From Polytrichum commune (taxonomy: Eukaryota > Streptophyta > Polytrichopsida > Polytrichales > Polytrichaceae), in contig OX485808.1 in the NCBI GenBank assembly GCA_950295325.1, positions 33,069,180 through 33,133,179 on the forward strand: DNA of 64,000 nt. The letters are read 5' to 3'. Shown one piece after another: positions 25,843-37,810 of this stretch. Each line of letters opens with the position of its first letter. The stretch's first letter is position 1. The notes beneath the pieces were generated by a model. It made no database searches. It was not told the DNA's origin and saw only the letters and a list, made by a program, of their open reading frames with translations. The translations under genes were made by a program, and so were the position numbers.

Positions 25843-26236
25843 AAGTGGCCCTAGTGTGGGCACTTTGCAATCCACATGCAAGTTTGGCCGTTGGATCAAA
25901 TGGGAACTATCTCATCCAGTTAACAATTGCGTTATCACAAGCATTACCATTAAAAGTTTCAAAAGCGGGGTTGAGAAGAGAAACTGATCAAAGATCAAAG
26001 TGAAATTTATTTTTCATTTTAAGGGATCACATAGGCCCTCTTAATTGTGTACATTACAATGCATAAAAAGATCTCTATATACTACAAACACATTCCAAAT
26101 TCAACTACACAAAAAGAAAAATAAAAAGAAAAGTAACGCCCGTAGCTAGGTGCCGGCGTGAATGTGAGCCCGTTAACCTAGTGTTGATCACGGTTGTCCG
26201 TGAGTGGGCTCATGTGTTTGTATATGTTTTCCCATT
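25843..26236 (-). other. Junction and probable LINE 3' UTR
   Basis: Left part unassigned. From about 26110 to 26236 the sequence lies just downstream of the LINE stop codon on the minus strand and is plausibly its 3' UTR; it includes an inverted pair around cccgttaac and gagtgggctc. No gene seen. Confidence 0.4.
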
Positions 26237-26327
26237 TCATTGTGTGCGTGTTTGGGGGTGGGGGGCAACGGGTGCTTGTTTGTTTTCAAGTTTTCTTGTG
26301 TTTAGGACGAGATTTGTGAGGTATTTG

Positions 26328-26740
26328 CACGGGGAGGTCACTTCATTGTCAAGTTGACACCACGTGCGGACAAAGTTTGCTACCCCTATATTACATGCCA
26401 TATATAATTTTAAAATTTATGATATTTTTTCTACATATACATGACCATTGATAGTATCTTTTGTATATTTTTTTGAAATTTTTAGTCATCTTTATTTATT
26501 TATTTAGTAATTGTTTTAGTTCACATCTGTGTCATTCTAGTTAGAAATGGTATGTTTTATGAAAAAAACAAATCATCAAATTTAGTTACCACTTTTGACT
26601 ATGTCATAGGTACTATGTATATCTACTCATAAAAAAAATTTGATAAAATTTTGACCCATTTTGGTGGTGCAACTTACCAGAAGAAGATTTTTTTTGGTCG
26701 CACGTGGTGTTCAACTTGACAATGGAGTGATCTACCCGTG
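26328..26740. mobile_element. MITE family G, copy 3 (8-bp TSD), inside the LINE
   Basis: Ends CACGGGGAGGTCACTTCATT and, inverted, CACGGGTAGATCACTCCATT, with a perfect 8-bp duplication GGTATTTG at 26320-26327 and 26741-26748. The inverted homology continues inward through GTCAAGTTGA..CACCACGTGCG. 413 bp, non-coding. The LINE frame resumes across it (IKYP to the right, KYLTNLVLN to the left), so it is a clean insertion. Confidence 0.92.
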
Positions 26741-27308
26741 GGTATTTGATAGCATTCTGGTGTATATTCTTCATGAGGGTTTTAATGGTTGGTTTTGGGA
26801 GTTTTAAGTTGTTAATTTTGTTAATGAAGTGTTTGCGTATGGTGCCTCTAACTCCACTTGTGATGGTAATGAGGAAGTTGGTTTTCCATCCATTGTTTTG
26901 TAAGGTTTTGATTAGAGGGTCGTACTTAGTGTGTTTGTGTGTGAGGGCATGATCGGGGTATCTATCGTGGCAATATGTGAATTCAATGAGTTGGATTGTG
27001 AGTGTGGGGGAGGGTGATATTGGTATTTGTGTGTGGTTCGGGACGCCGATTATGCATAGAATGTTTGGTCGTAATTTGGCTAGCATAGGCATATTATTTG
27101 GGAACATGTACATTTAAAGAGCTAGTCTAGGATTGTTTGTTTGGGTGGTTTGTTGTTAAGGTTGCCTGCATTGGTTAGTGTGAAGAACCGGGTGTTTTTG
27201 TTAGCTTGTAGTGTTTGGGTAACGAGGTGTACTCCTTTATTGTGTCGTGTGATTCTTAGGCCTTTTAAGTATGGGCATTCGCATGTTGATAGAAGGTGGG
27301 GCCAGGTG

Positions 27309-28916
27309 GGGGGCGATGGCGGGGGTTGGGAGGACCCAGGAGCTCGAGAGGCTGTAGGAGGTAAGGATATGGACGGATCGGGTTGAAGCAACACCGGGTG
27401 TTGCTCCCCGGAACGCCACTATCCTCTCCACCCACCTCCTTGAGGCCTGAAAGGTCATCCCAACGGACTCATCTATGCCGCCAACAACAAATATAAGAAG
27501 TCCCAAACGAGCCCAGAACACACCAACGACGAAGCTGTGGGGAGGAGCCAAAGAAGCTGCGGAGGAGATCGTGAGGAGAGCGACCAAAGGAGCTGCGTAG
27601 GAGATCTTGAGGTCTGAGAAGGAGATCGCGTGGTGAGCGGCCAAAAGAGTTGCGTAGGAAATCTTGAGGCGAGCGGCCGAAGGAGCTGCGAAGGAAATCG
27701 TGCAGTGAACGGACAAGAGAGATCTAAGGGGAGCAGCCGAAGGAGCTGCAACGAAGACCTGGAGGGGAACTACCGTAGGGGCTGCCAAGGAGCTGCTGTA
27801 GGAGCTACAACGGGGAGCCACCGAAAAAGCTGCAAACGAAAACGGGGAGCCTGCACTCCGGAGAAACAACTAAAGCGAAGAAGGATCCAAGCGAGGAGCG
27901 GCCGCAACTACACAAACACCGAAGTTTTCGGAGCCTGAACCCCGCAAATCTGTAGTTACAAGAGGTATTAGAGTTTCTGGCTTAAAACTTGTAGCCTCGA
28001 TTCAGATCAATACTATACACCCCCAAAACCTGATAGAGAAAGATCCACTTGATAAGGTTGAACTAACCTCAGATCTAGAAGTATTCTGAGAGATCAATAA
28101 CCTTGAGGTTCTAGCCTCACAAACCAACCCAAATCTAAATAGAACAAAAAATAAAACTGGAGAGGCTCCTTAGATTCGAAAGGCCGAGATTAAAGCCACT
28201 TGTAACTCAAGATTTAGACCTGACATCCTTTGTGTTAAAGGCTTACCATACCAAAGTGACCCCCCCACAAACATTGACCCCAATCTCACCATACAATTTA
28301 TCGAATTCACATACTGCAATGACAGCTTCTCACCAGAAACACTCGAAACAAAAAATAACAAATACAGACCATTAATCGCTAGCATTGCTGCTAGAGGGTG
28401 GAAAGTTGATCCCCTTATTATCATCACTGCAGGCGCCAGAGCCACTTCACACATTCCATCAATGAAATCACTCGAAAATAATTTCAAAATACCTATGACT
28501 ACCATTAAAAATACCTTTAAAAACATCAATACTATCGCCATAAAATATGCTATGTCTATCCTCCTCCACAAAAGAAGAATACAGAACCACCAACCGCTAC
28601 CCCAAACACTAGACCCCCCATAGTAAAAACTAAACAAATACTAAAACCAAATCTACTTCATTTAAATAATCAATAATGAACTAGGGACCCGGTGACCAAA
28701 CTCATATTAATGATACCCAAAACACTAACCATTCTGATCCTTGTTACTGGTTACTTGTGACTATAGTGTCTACTCTCAAAAGAGGGGAGTAGATCTTACT
28801 TCCATACCTTTGTCCTGTGGGCATCGGATTGGGGGTGGATCGAACAGACACTTAATTCACGTCGGTCTCCTCCAGAGACCGAAGTTTTTCTCTCTCTCTG
28901 GGGTCAGGTGTCTTTG
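27309..28916 (+). mobile_element. Second element with the same nuclease-like module, inserted in the LINE
   Basis: Plus-strand block that splits the LINE between its RNase H and CCHC parts. Its last coding stretch (about 28150-28623) reads RPDILCVKGLPYQ, IQFIEFTYCNDSFSPETL, NKYRPLIASIAARGW, PLIIITAGARA, and ends before a stop at 28621-28623. This is the same domain as the host LINE's C-terminus but clearly diverged. About 290 bp of 3' UTR-like sequence follows. The left 800 bp holds a degenerate run of gaaggagctgcg-type repeats of low complexity. Ends are approximate and no target duplication was found. Confidence 0.6.
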
Positions 28917-31840
28917 TTAGTGTGTTGACACAATGTGCAATTGGGGTTTTGATGTGTAAGGGGGCCAAAAGATATTCATCATGTGGCTACCCACGTATTG
29001 TGCATATCCGAATTTGAACTTCTGGGTGATTTGGGCATCTGTTACGTTTTCATTTTTCCAAAAGTGGTTGGAGAGTTTTTGGTTTATTTGAGTGTCGGAT
29101 AACCATTCGTCCATGTATGGGAATTTGGTTTTGGTTGTTTTAGTTTCACAATTTTCGTGTTCTTTTGCTATGAATGTGCGAAGGTTGCGAATGGCTCCGT
29201 CATGTGTAGTTGTTGGGCAACTTGCTAGCTAGTAGGGAGCCGTGTGTATGTGTGGGGTGGTGGTCAATTTTTCTTTAAGTATTCCTTTGTTGACTAGTGT
29301 GTCAGCTATTTCATTTCCAATAAGGCCCGAGTGTGCGTGTACGTTATGGATGTGAATTGTGTGTGGGGTCTAGTATATTTTGTGTACAATTGTTGCTATT
29401 AATAGTTTTTGGGAGTGATGATGTTGGGATGTCGGGTGTTGTATGTGATTGTTGATTAAAAATATGATATTTAGGTTGTTTGTAAATATGTGTATGTTTA
29501 GTTGAGTGGTTTGTAAGGTTTTGATAGCAATGAGTATTGTGTTAAGTCATGCTTGCAAGATGTTTTGGTAGCTTGGGAATCACTCTACTATTTGTGTGTT
29601 GTTGTTGGGGTTATAGATTCTTGATATGGTTGTATTGCCCTCTATTTGGCCTTCAAAGTTTATGGTGGGTGGAATAAATGTGTCATATGTGTAAATGTAA
29701 TGTTGTGGGTGGTATTTAAAGGGACGGATGTGGTTGTATTTGGTTGGTAGGGGTGTTTATTGGGATGGGGGCGTTTGTTTTGGTGGCATCTTTCCATGCT
29801 TCAGAGAATTTAACATGGGTGTGTGAGGGGTTTGGTTTAATGGGGTATGTGTCTATGTGTATGTTAATTGTGGTCTTTAGGACTTGATGTAGTTTGTGTG
29901 GGGTTTGTAAGTTTGTTGTGAGCTTGGTTATGTATGCATATATTATTGATGTCAAGGATGGTTCTATGCGTTTGTAGTATTTTGTCCATTATGGTGTGGG
30001 GTCATAATGTATAGCGTGGGGTGGTTGCTATTATATGTATGTCTACGTGTGTGGTGATTGGGAGTTTTTGTGATGTCTAGTCGTTGCGGTTGATTATTAG
30101 GATGGTGATTGTGTGGGCGTCTTCTTTGGCTGCTATTCTAGCCCAGTGAATGGCTTCTAGGGATGCGTTGTGGTCTGTGGGATACGCTAGGCCTATTCCT
30201 TCCCATCTAGATGATTTTACGTGGCCCAAGGAGCCGAATATTATGTCCTGGTGGTGGGGTGAATTGTATTGTGTGAGTTGGATGGGGCAAGTAAGTGGGG
30301 AGTAGTAGTATGAACGCGTGCTTTTAAAGGGATCTATTAGCAGTTTGGTGATTTCCAGATGTAGCGTATGGTGGTTGTTGTTGGGTTGTATATTTTTTGG
30401 TTTTTCCTTGGGGAATATAGTTATGTATCTTTGTATAAGCCATGGGATTTCGGTTTCAAAGGCTTGTGGTTGGGGTTTTAGGAAGTTGGTTAGGTGCGGG
30501 AGGTTAATATGGGAGTGTCGGTTCCATAGTTAATGGAGTTTTTTTGTAGTGATGGTGGCCATGTAGTTTTTGCCTTGGTCGTATATGTGGGACTTTGCGT
30601 CTTGTATTTGTAGGGTTGGTTTATTTGTGAGGATGTCCTTGTCCGGGTTGCACTCTTGTGTGGATAACTTGAGGTTGGTGATTTTTAGTGGGGGGTGTAT
30701 GAATTTGTTGACCTTTGTTTGGGTATGGTTGAGGTATGTAGTGTAGGTTTGGGTGGTTTTTTTTGTTTTAGAGCCTTCATATGGTATTGTGTTATAAGTA
30801 ATAAATTATGGTCTAGTAGTATGTTGTATGGCTGCAGGAGGTTGTCCTCTATGCTCCACTGTTGTGTGGCACCTCTTGGGGTTTGCCATTGGCATAGGTA
30901 CGTTTTTTTGATGGCTTGCCCCCCACTTATCTTTTTTGGTGGTGGTTTTTTCGTTAATTATGGTGTGGATTGTTTGCCCTAGTATAGGTTGTGGTGGGGT
31001 CTTTAGGTCATGTGCGATGGTTGCAAGTGTGCATTGTGTTGTTTGTGGGTGGTTCCAATGGGGTGTGAGTGTTGGCAGGGGAGGGAATAGTGAATGGGCT
31101 TGTTGTAATGCATCTTTTATGATTTTGGGTGCGTGTTTGTATGTGGTTCGGAATTACTCCGGGGTTAGTATGGCTATAGTCTCTTTGTTTTGGATCTGTG
31201 GTAGCATTGTGATACCGTATGCGTATAGTTTATCAAGTTATTGCTGGAATTTTGTCTTTGCATTATTTGTGTAGTTGGCGTATGTCGAATTGGATCTCCA
31301 TGCTTGCTCTAGTGGGGTCTTTTTGATGGGGAATGCGCGGTTTGTAGTGGTGGTGTGTATTTTGTATACTCTTTCTAGTAGGAAGAGTCTTATGGCGATG
31401 GGTGATCTTGTGCAGGCTTGTTGTTTAAGTTTGGGGAGATGATATGCCATTGGATGATCTACCCTTTAGTAGTATGTCCCGATTAAATCACATGCTAGGA
31501 TAGTTTGGTGTTTTGGGTGTTGATTTACCAATGTTTCGATATGACTTTGGATTTCTTGTATGAGGTGTGTATCTTGGAGTTGTGTTGGCATGTACATATT
31601 TAAAATGAGTATGGATGTTATGGGTTTGTTGTTGTTTACAATTGCTTGGAGCTATGGCAATATTGAGTTGGGGGTTGGGACTTCGGTAAGGTTTTCATTT
31701 TTGTGTATAAATTTGGGCATCATTGCTAGTATGCTAGCTGAGGTGGGTCCGGAGTATCAGCTATGTTTGTGTTTGTGTGTTGTTAGAGTTGTTGTATACG
31801 ATTTTGTTGTCATGGAATGTTTTTATTTATATATGTAACA

Positions 31841-32221
31841 CGGGCGATTATTGGTACATGTTGACTAGAAATAAGATAATGGTAGTCTAGAATGAGTTTA
31901 AAGTAAAAACACAGTTCATTATATTTGCCAATAATGAACATGTTTTTACTTTGGTTAAAATTAAGACAACCGGGCATGGTGGGGAGTTACGTAAAGGGCT
32001 CTTGCGCAAGAGTAAAGGTCTTTAATCTTGTCTTGTGGTTGGGTGGTTCATGCCAACAAATTTTCCAATAGAGAATTAATTTCAAATTTCCAAATTTGGT
32101 ATGAAGTATTGTTTATGTCATTACTTTTTATGAGTAGAACCATTGCTAACAATAATATGCATACACCTCCCATCAAATTTACAAACCCCACATGAACTAC
32201 AAACGTCCTACAAAAAACAAC
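31841..32221. other. Intergenic DNA with a perfect-looking hairpin
   Basis: No gene. Carries the hairpin listed separately at 31900-31952 and otherwise unassigned AT-rich sequence. Confidence 0.5.
31900..31952. repeat. Short hairpin (22-bp arms)
   Basis: AAAGTAAAAACACAGTTCAT.. at the left is matched, with one or two differences, by the reverse complement of ATAATGAACATGTTTTTACT at the right; loop about 8 nt. Could be a tiny palindromic MITE or part of a transcript hairpin. Confidence 0.7.
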
Positions 32222-32229
32222 ACCCATAT

Positions 32230-32738
32230 CACGGGTAGATCACTTAGTGCATTTTAAAAACGATGTGCGGCATAATATAGAGAGGATTAAAATCATTTGA
32301 AATAAAAATTATAAAGGAATTCCAAATAATGAAGGGGCCATTAAATGTAGACAGTCCCATTATAAGTAAGTTAGATGGACCTAAAACGTGGGCCATTATT
32401 TTTTTGTAAAATTAATATAGGGGTTGAAGATAGGACTCACGGGGATGGATGATAATTGGGATTTCCATCTGTCCAAAAATGAATGAAAAGGGAACGCGCC
32501 GTTGTTGGGGTCGTCTTCCCCACGCCCGTTTATTACTTAAAAGGAATATAGAGTACATAAAATTGCAGTGACTTGGACAATATAAGTAATGGAAGGGTGC
32601 AAACAAATGGGCCATTTTTGAAATTTAAGTAATTATAGGGAGGCTTTAATTCAGCCCTTGGAGGTAAATAGCCCCAAAACCAAAAAAAACCCGAGCCGCA
32701 CGTGGTGCACAAAAATGCCTTAGAGTGATCTACCCGTG
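32230..32738. mobile_element. MITE family G, copy 1 (8-bp TSD)
   Basis: 509 bp with inverted ends CACGGGTAGATCACTTAGTG and CACGGGTAGATCACTCTAAG, flanked by a perfect duplication ACCCATAT (32222-32229, 32739-32746). The 8-bp duplication suggests hAT-type mobilisation although the ends are not CAGGG. Homologous over most of its length to 44060-44548. Non-coding. Confidence 0.93.
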
Positions 32739-32746
32739 ACCCATAT

Positions 32747-34167
32747 AGACACATGAGCAACCAACAGGAGCAGCTTCCAGCATGTGGGGAAGGAGGACTG
32801 GTTAAACCTGCAACAGCAATCACCGCATGAGCGTTAGAATCACCCCCACGTGATGCTGGCCCGGAAAGCTCTCATGAGACCAACTGGAAGAGCTATTGCC
32901 ACAGGCCGTCTGCTGATATATGGCAGCTTCCTCCTCACTTGCTGCAAATTGTGATGGAGTCGGCGTTGCAACAACAAGCAGCTACAGATCATGGTGAGCT
33001 CGATGTTCAAAGTATCATACATCCCATGCAGCTCTTCTTCCTTTGCACCACAACAACGGAGATCAGCAAGGCCGCAGCTAGCGAAAAAAACTCAGAACCC
33101 CGATGGAGTTATACCTGTAGTCCGTAGCCAGGGTGCATTGAAACAACCTTCCACCGGCTCTGCCACTCAACTATATATCAACTAAAATATCCCAAATTCT
33201 TATGAAGCCAAAAAGTGGGTGTGAGCGTTTTCAACTGTATATTTTTCAATGCATTCTTTTTTATTTTTTTATTTATAATTGTGTATCTTGTACTTTGGAT
33301 TAATAAAGTTGCACATCATCTAGACCAAATGGCTTGGAATGATCTATTAAGGACTTCAATATTTGGATCTTGAAGTGGTTAGATTTTTTTTTTTCCTTTC
33401 CTAATTAATTCACTATTTGGGTAGGTGAGAAGGTCTATCTGATGATTGTTCTTCACCTTGTCCATCAAATATGAAAGTCACACTTTTAGCCAATCGTAAT
33501 AAAGGTCAATGGATTTTGATTCATCTTGGAATCAATTATGTTTAGTTTTTTTTTAATGATTAGCACATTTATACAGAGGGCAATGCAATCATAGCGTTCC
33601 AAAACATGCATAACATTATTCAACTGCATGGTGTGCCTCATTCTATATTTAGCATATGTCATGGGCCGCCACTATCCTACCTTCATGGGATGAAACTTGG
33701 AAATTGATGCCGATAAGAATAATGAATAGTGTCAGTTTGAATAGTAAGAGTATTGTGCAGAGTGTTGGTATTTTCAACGATAGTGTGCTATTAACAAATT
33801 TTATATGATATAATGTTGGGATGAACAATCTTTTTTGCAAATATTCTTGGCATGACTAGTAATTCGTGCACATAGTGCTAGGAGTATAACTCCACCCAAA
33901 TTTCCAAGTTTAGCCTGAATGTATGAATAGTAACAAATATTTCTAGTTTGTTCGAGGGCCTTGGCATATTCCAAGGTCATGGAACCGACCCACATGGCTC
34001 AATAATGTTATGTGGGTTGATTGTTGCATGTCTTGGGTATCCAAGATTTTATGATGTGAAAAGTAAGATGGAGCCAACAAATCCATTGGGAACCAAATGC
34101 TAATATAACTAACAAAAAATAGTGTACTTCCACATGTGGTGGTCGTGCTAGTAAGGCACCTCCGCTG
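32747..34167. other. Unassigned sequence, GC-richer patch at 32750-33180
   Basis: The first 430 bp is less AT-rich than its surroundings and has short frames on both strands (for example a 62-codon frame starting at 32939, MLQIVMESALQQQ). I do not recognise a protein. The remainder is AT-rich with no gene or clear repeat. Confidence 0.35.
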
Positions 34168-34345
34168 GTAGCACCATAGAGGGCTCTCTATTCCAACACA
34201 AAATATTGATTTTCGCTTCAAACTTGTCAGGTGTCATGCTCACATTCGGTAAGACCCACTAGTATCCCACCTTGAAACTACATGCCAACACAAGTATAGA
34301 TGAATTAAAGAGACCTCTACGGTATGTTGCAAAGTCTCTCTTAAA
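34168..34345. mobile_element. MITE family H, copy 2 (inverted)
   Basis: Inverse-orientation relative of 23325-23481: starts near ccatagagggctctctattc and ends near agagacctctacggtatg, with shared interior ttgtcaggtg, atgctcacattcgg, gtatcccacctt. More diverged at its right terminus. Confidence 0.65.
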
Positions 34346-36510
34346 TGAGGTAGACTAATTAGACTTGGAGAAAGAGTTGAATGTTTTCAAAAGACTAGAA
34401 TATAAATGCAAATTAAATTTTGAGTGATTAGCGAGTTCTCAAGGAGACTACATAGTGCAATTCATATCACATACTTTGGACATCATTGTGTAAATTACAT
34501 GTGAATGGTGCAAGTTAGGATTCTTTACAACAATAGGTGTGTTGCTATGTAGGCATTGCTTGTGTGCGGGTCCCAACATATTTAATTCAAACCAACTCTA
34601 AATCATCAAGATTTTCTATCTTTTTCATTTTTATTATTTGGGTGCCCATATTTCAAATACATTTTGCTTTCGGTAAGTGCATGCTAGATCAATGGACGGG
34701 GAAAACTGACCGCTAGTTACAGATGAACCGGTTGAGTTCAATGAGACAAAACCAATCAAATTTAAAGTCTTCAAGGAAAATTATCCATCACTTTAGGGGA
34801 ATCTATGGAATATATCCCACATTAGTAAAGAAAAACCGAAAGATCACAAGCATGTAACTGGTTGGACTTGAAAGCACTCGAATTTTGACTGATTATGCCC
34901 AAAAATCTCCCTGGACACTGTGCTAGATAACATAAAATTCAACATGGCATAATCATTATTGACCCAAGTACTGAGTATAGTATTAAAAAACATCATTGAA
35001 TTTTATAGTGGCAGTTGGGTATTATGAATGTATATCCATGGTGTTGTAAAATCAATACTAGATTTCAAATTCTCCTTGATCGCCAAAATTTTAAATGGGA
35101 AAACTGTTTGATTAGGCCGTTTTGAATTAACTCCCTTAAAGTTACCATTAATTTGTATGTGCACACCCATGCCCTTGTGTGGTCTTACAAAAGTTGACCC
35201 AAGATAAATTTAGCGGGGTCACTGGCAAAAATTGTAGAAACAACGTGCGATAAAAAATAGGGTCTAATATATTCATTGTAGATAAATTTTGCAAAAAATG
35301 TACATATTATGTAGGGGGTTTTTAAATAATGAAACATGTTTACATGTAAAATACCATCACATATGATGGCCTCTTTTATCTAATTAGTATATGTAAAATA
35401 GCGTGGAGACAATTACTAGGGGTACCAGGTCTAGGGCATGGTTTGTGCTAGTGGATGAAAAGAGGTAATTTTCTGTTGAAAAAGCTTGGATAGATGACTC
35501 TGCAGGTTGGTTGGCTTGAACGTTACTGAACCAACGTATCCAATGTGGAGTTATTGTTCTCTACCTACGTGCGGGGAGGGAGAATTTTTGTGCGTTGTTT
35601 GAATTGCAATCTTCTTTCCAATTTTTTTTGGCAGTTTAAGTAAAATCGGGTATTTTTGAATGATTCCCTCAAAATTTTATAATTACTAATAGGGTGTATT
35701 AAAATACAAGCATTTACCTTTATTAAGAAATATCATGCCTTATAATCATTTCTACAAGATAAATAGCCCCCCGATAAACAAGTCTTGAGCGCACGTGTAT
35801 GCATTAATATGAGAGGGAGTGACCCCCCCCCCCCCCCGAGCGAACAACAACCATTCTCATTACATACTCATTGTCTACCACACATGTCGATTGGCTAGTG
35901 GTTATTATGTGTTCCTTTTTTTAATGCAAATTTTGCCGTTTGGTCAAACTACCTATCTCCCTTCCCATATCCGACCTAAATAATACATACTCCTAGTATC
36001 ACAATAGCATACACATGGTTTTTTGGGGGGATTGTTAAATCAACCATGTAGTATGTTAAAACAATCACAAAGATGCGTTATGTAGTCAATATGCCCTATG
36101 AGAATTCAATTTTTTCATTGTACACATGAAGAGAAGAGCAAGGTATTAGTTGTATGTTAGAATTCATAAACTTGGCCAACGCCTGTTTATGTGGTCATTT
36201 CAACCAATGTGTGTCAATTTAACAATCCCTTTCTTCAAATCATCAATTCAAAATTTAAGTAGTAAGGTATGTAACCAAGAGATGGTGCTTTGACAAGCCT
36301 ATCACGTGGTGGTCCAAAATTTATTTCAACTTGCATCACGGGATGTGCCTAGTGTGGTTACAAGGAGACGTAGACCATGAACCCGTAGTAAAACATTGAG
36401 AGTGGTTTGAGAGATTTGCAACTTGCAAGACTTATGAACAAAGCGAAGTTTGGTCTCTACCTACCGAATATGTGGCCCATGATGTTGAAGTACGGGTCAC
36501 CATCTTGGTG
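34346..36510. other. Intergenic DNA, nothing recognised
   Basis: AT-rich, no gene seen. Contains a long C tract near 35823-35837 and, at 35215-35290, a diverged copy of sequence at 22760-22860. Confidence 0.5.
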
Positions 36511-36519
36511 ATTATTTTT

Positions 36520-37801
36520 GGAGGACGTTAAGTCCCCCCCCCCCCCACGAACTTCTTGGGGGAGGAATATTCATGCAAGGGCATCCGCCTGTCCAAAAAA
36601 TCAAGATTTTTTGGACCCGACCAAAAATTGTTGCCCGCTTGTTGGACTTCAAAAAAACCATTGCCCTTTCATTCTCGAAGGCCACTTTATTACTAATCCC
36701 ATATTGAGTGCACTTCATCTTCAAGTACCCAAATCCAATATATACGTTCACTTCCATTGAGTAAGTAAGCAATTGACTGGGATTTCATTTTCAAAGTGAA
36801 ACCGCCAATAAAGCATGGCATGTAATTGCCTTGGAAGTCAAAAATGTTACAAAATCCTCATTAGCACTGAGGTTATCATTTTTGTGACTTACCATTGAAA
36901 GGGTCTTTGTCATTCTAAAATGGAACTAAAATTAGTTATTTATTTTTATTATCTTTAATATTATAGTCTAGTTAATATCTTCTACTTTCACAAAGTATAC
37001 ATATGCATTTAAAGTAATTAAGTGTGATTGAATGTAACTAAGTCCAATTAATTCTGATTAATCCTAGTTAAGCCCAATTACATCAGAAAATATGCTTACC
37101 AAATTAGTTAATCCTAATTAATTATAAATTATATTTACTGGATTTAAATCAAGTAAGTCATGATTAATTCCAGTAAGTACATTTTATAATTAATTAGGCT
37201 TAATTAATTTGGTAAGCATGCTTTCTGATTTAATTGGGCTTAATTATAATTAATCAAGATTCATCATAATTAATTGGACTTAGTTAAATTCAATGACACT
37301 TAATTAGTTTAAATGCATATGGAAACTTTGTGATAGTAGAAGGTATTAACTACATTATTATAGAATATTAAATTTTAGAATATTAAAAATAAATCATTTA
37401 CTTTAGTTCCATTTTAGAACAACAAAGACCCTTTCAGTGGTAAGTCACAAAAATGATAACCTCAGTGCTAATGAGGATTTTGTAATATTTTTGACTTCCA
37501 AGTTAAGTAAATGCTTTAATTGGCGGTTTCACTTTGAAAATGAAATCCCGGTCAATTGCTTACTTACTCAATGGAAGTGAACATATATATTGGATTTGGG
37601 ACCTTGAAAATGAAGTGCTCTCAATATGAGATTTGTGGATAATTGGCCTTCAAGAATGCAAGGGCAATGGTTTTTTCGAAGTCAGGTGGGTGGACAACAA
37701 TTTTCGGTCGGGTCCATAAAATTTTAATTTTTTGGACAGACGGCTGCCCCTGCCCGAATATTCCTTCCCCGAAAAGTTCGTGGGGGAACTTAACATCCTC
37801 C
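36520..37801. mobile_element. Foldback (long-TIR) element, Mutator-like by TSD
   Basis: The whole 1282 bp is one inverted repeat: arms of roughly 640 bp meet near 37160, starting GGAGGACGTTAAGTCCCC and ending in the reverse complement of GGAGGATGTTAAGTTCCCCC. Flanks ATTATTTTT (36511-36519) and ATAATTTTT (37802-37810) form a 9-bp duplication with one difference. Long TIRs with 9-bp duplications fit Mutator-like foldback elements. No transposase; the centre is very AT-rich. The arms differ by scattered substitutions and small gaps. Confidence 0.88.
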
Positions 37802-37810
37802 ATAATTTTT

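Larger units (their letters stand above)
26237..31840 (-). mobile_element. Degenerate LINE with RNase H and nuclease-like C-terminus
   Basis: Minus-strand coding remnants run from about 31840 to a stop at 26237-26239. In order: an endonuclease-like stretch (ILILNMYMPTQ, then a DFN-type segment near 31500), MAYHLPKLKQQA..ERVYKIHTT (31450-31240), RNase H remnants (IYTYDTFIPP near 29690, HIHNVHAHSGLIGNEIADTL near 29310), a CCHC-like stretch (WPHLLSTCECPYL, RITRHNKGVHL near 27290), then RPNILCIIGVP, IEFTYCHDRYPDHAL, HTKYDPLI, ITITSGVRGTI (27070-26790), ending KYLTNLVLNTRKLENKQ. The last module could be a restriction-like nuclease. Many frames are broken, and I could not locate the RT core with its YADD motif. 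A second element interrupts it at 27309-28916 and a MITE at 26328-26740. Confidence 0.75.

Noticed and set aside
27237-27869. 210-codon minus-strand frame rich in Ala, Ser and Pro
   Set aside because: It is the shadow of a low-complexity run of gaaggagctgcg-like repeats.
30318-31274. Plus-strand frames rich in Cys, Trp, Val and Gly at 30318-31274
   Set aside because: Antisense to the LINE, whose A/C-rich coding strand makes the complement G/T-rich and open by chance.
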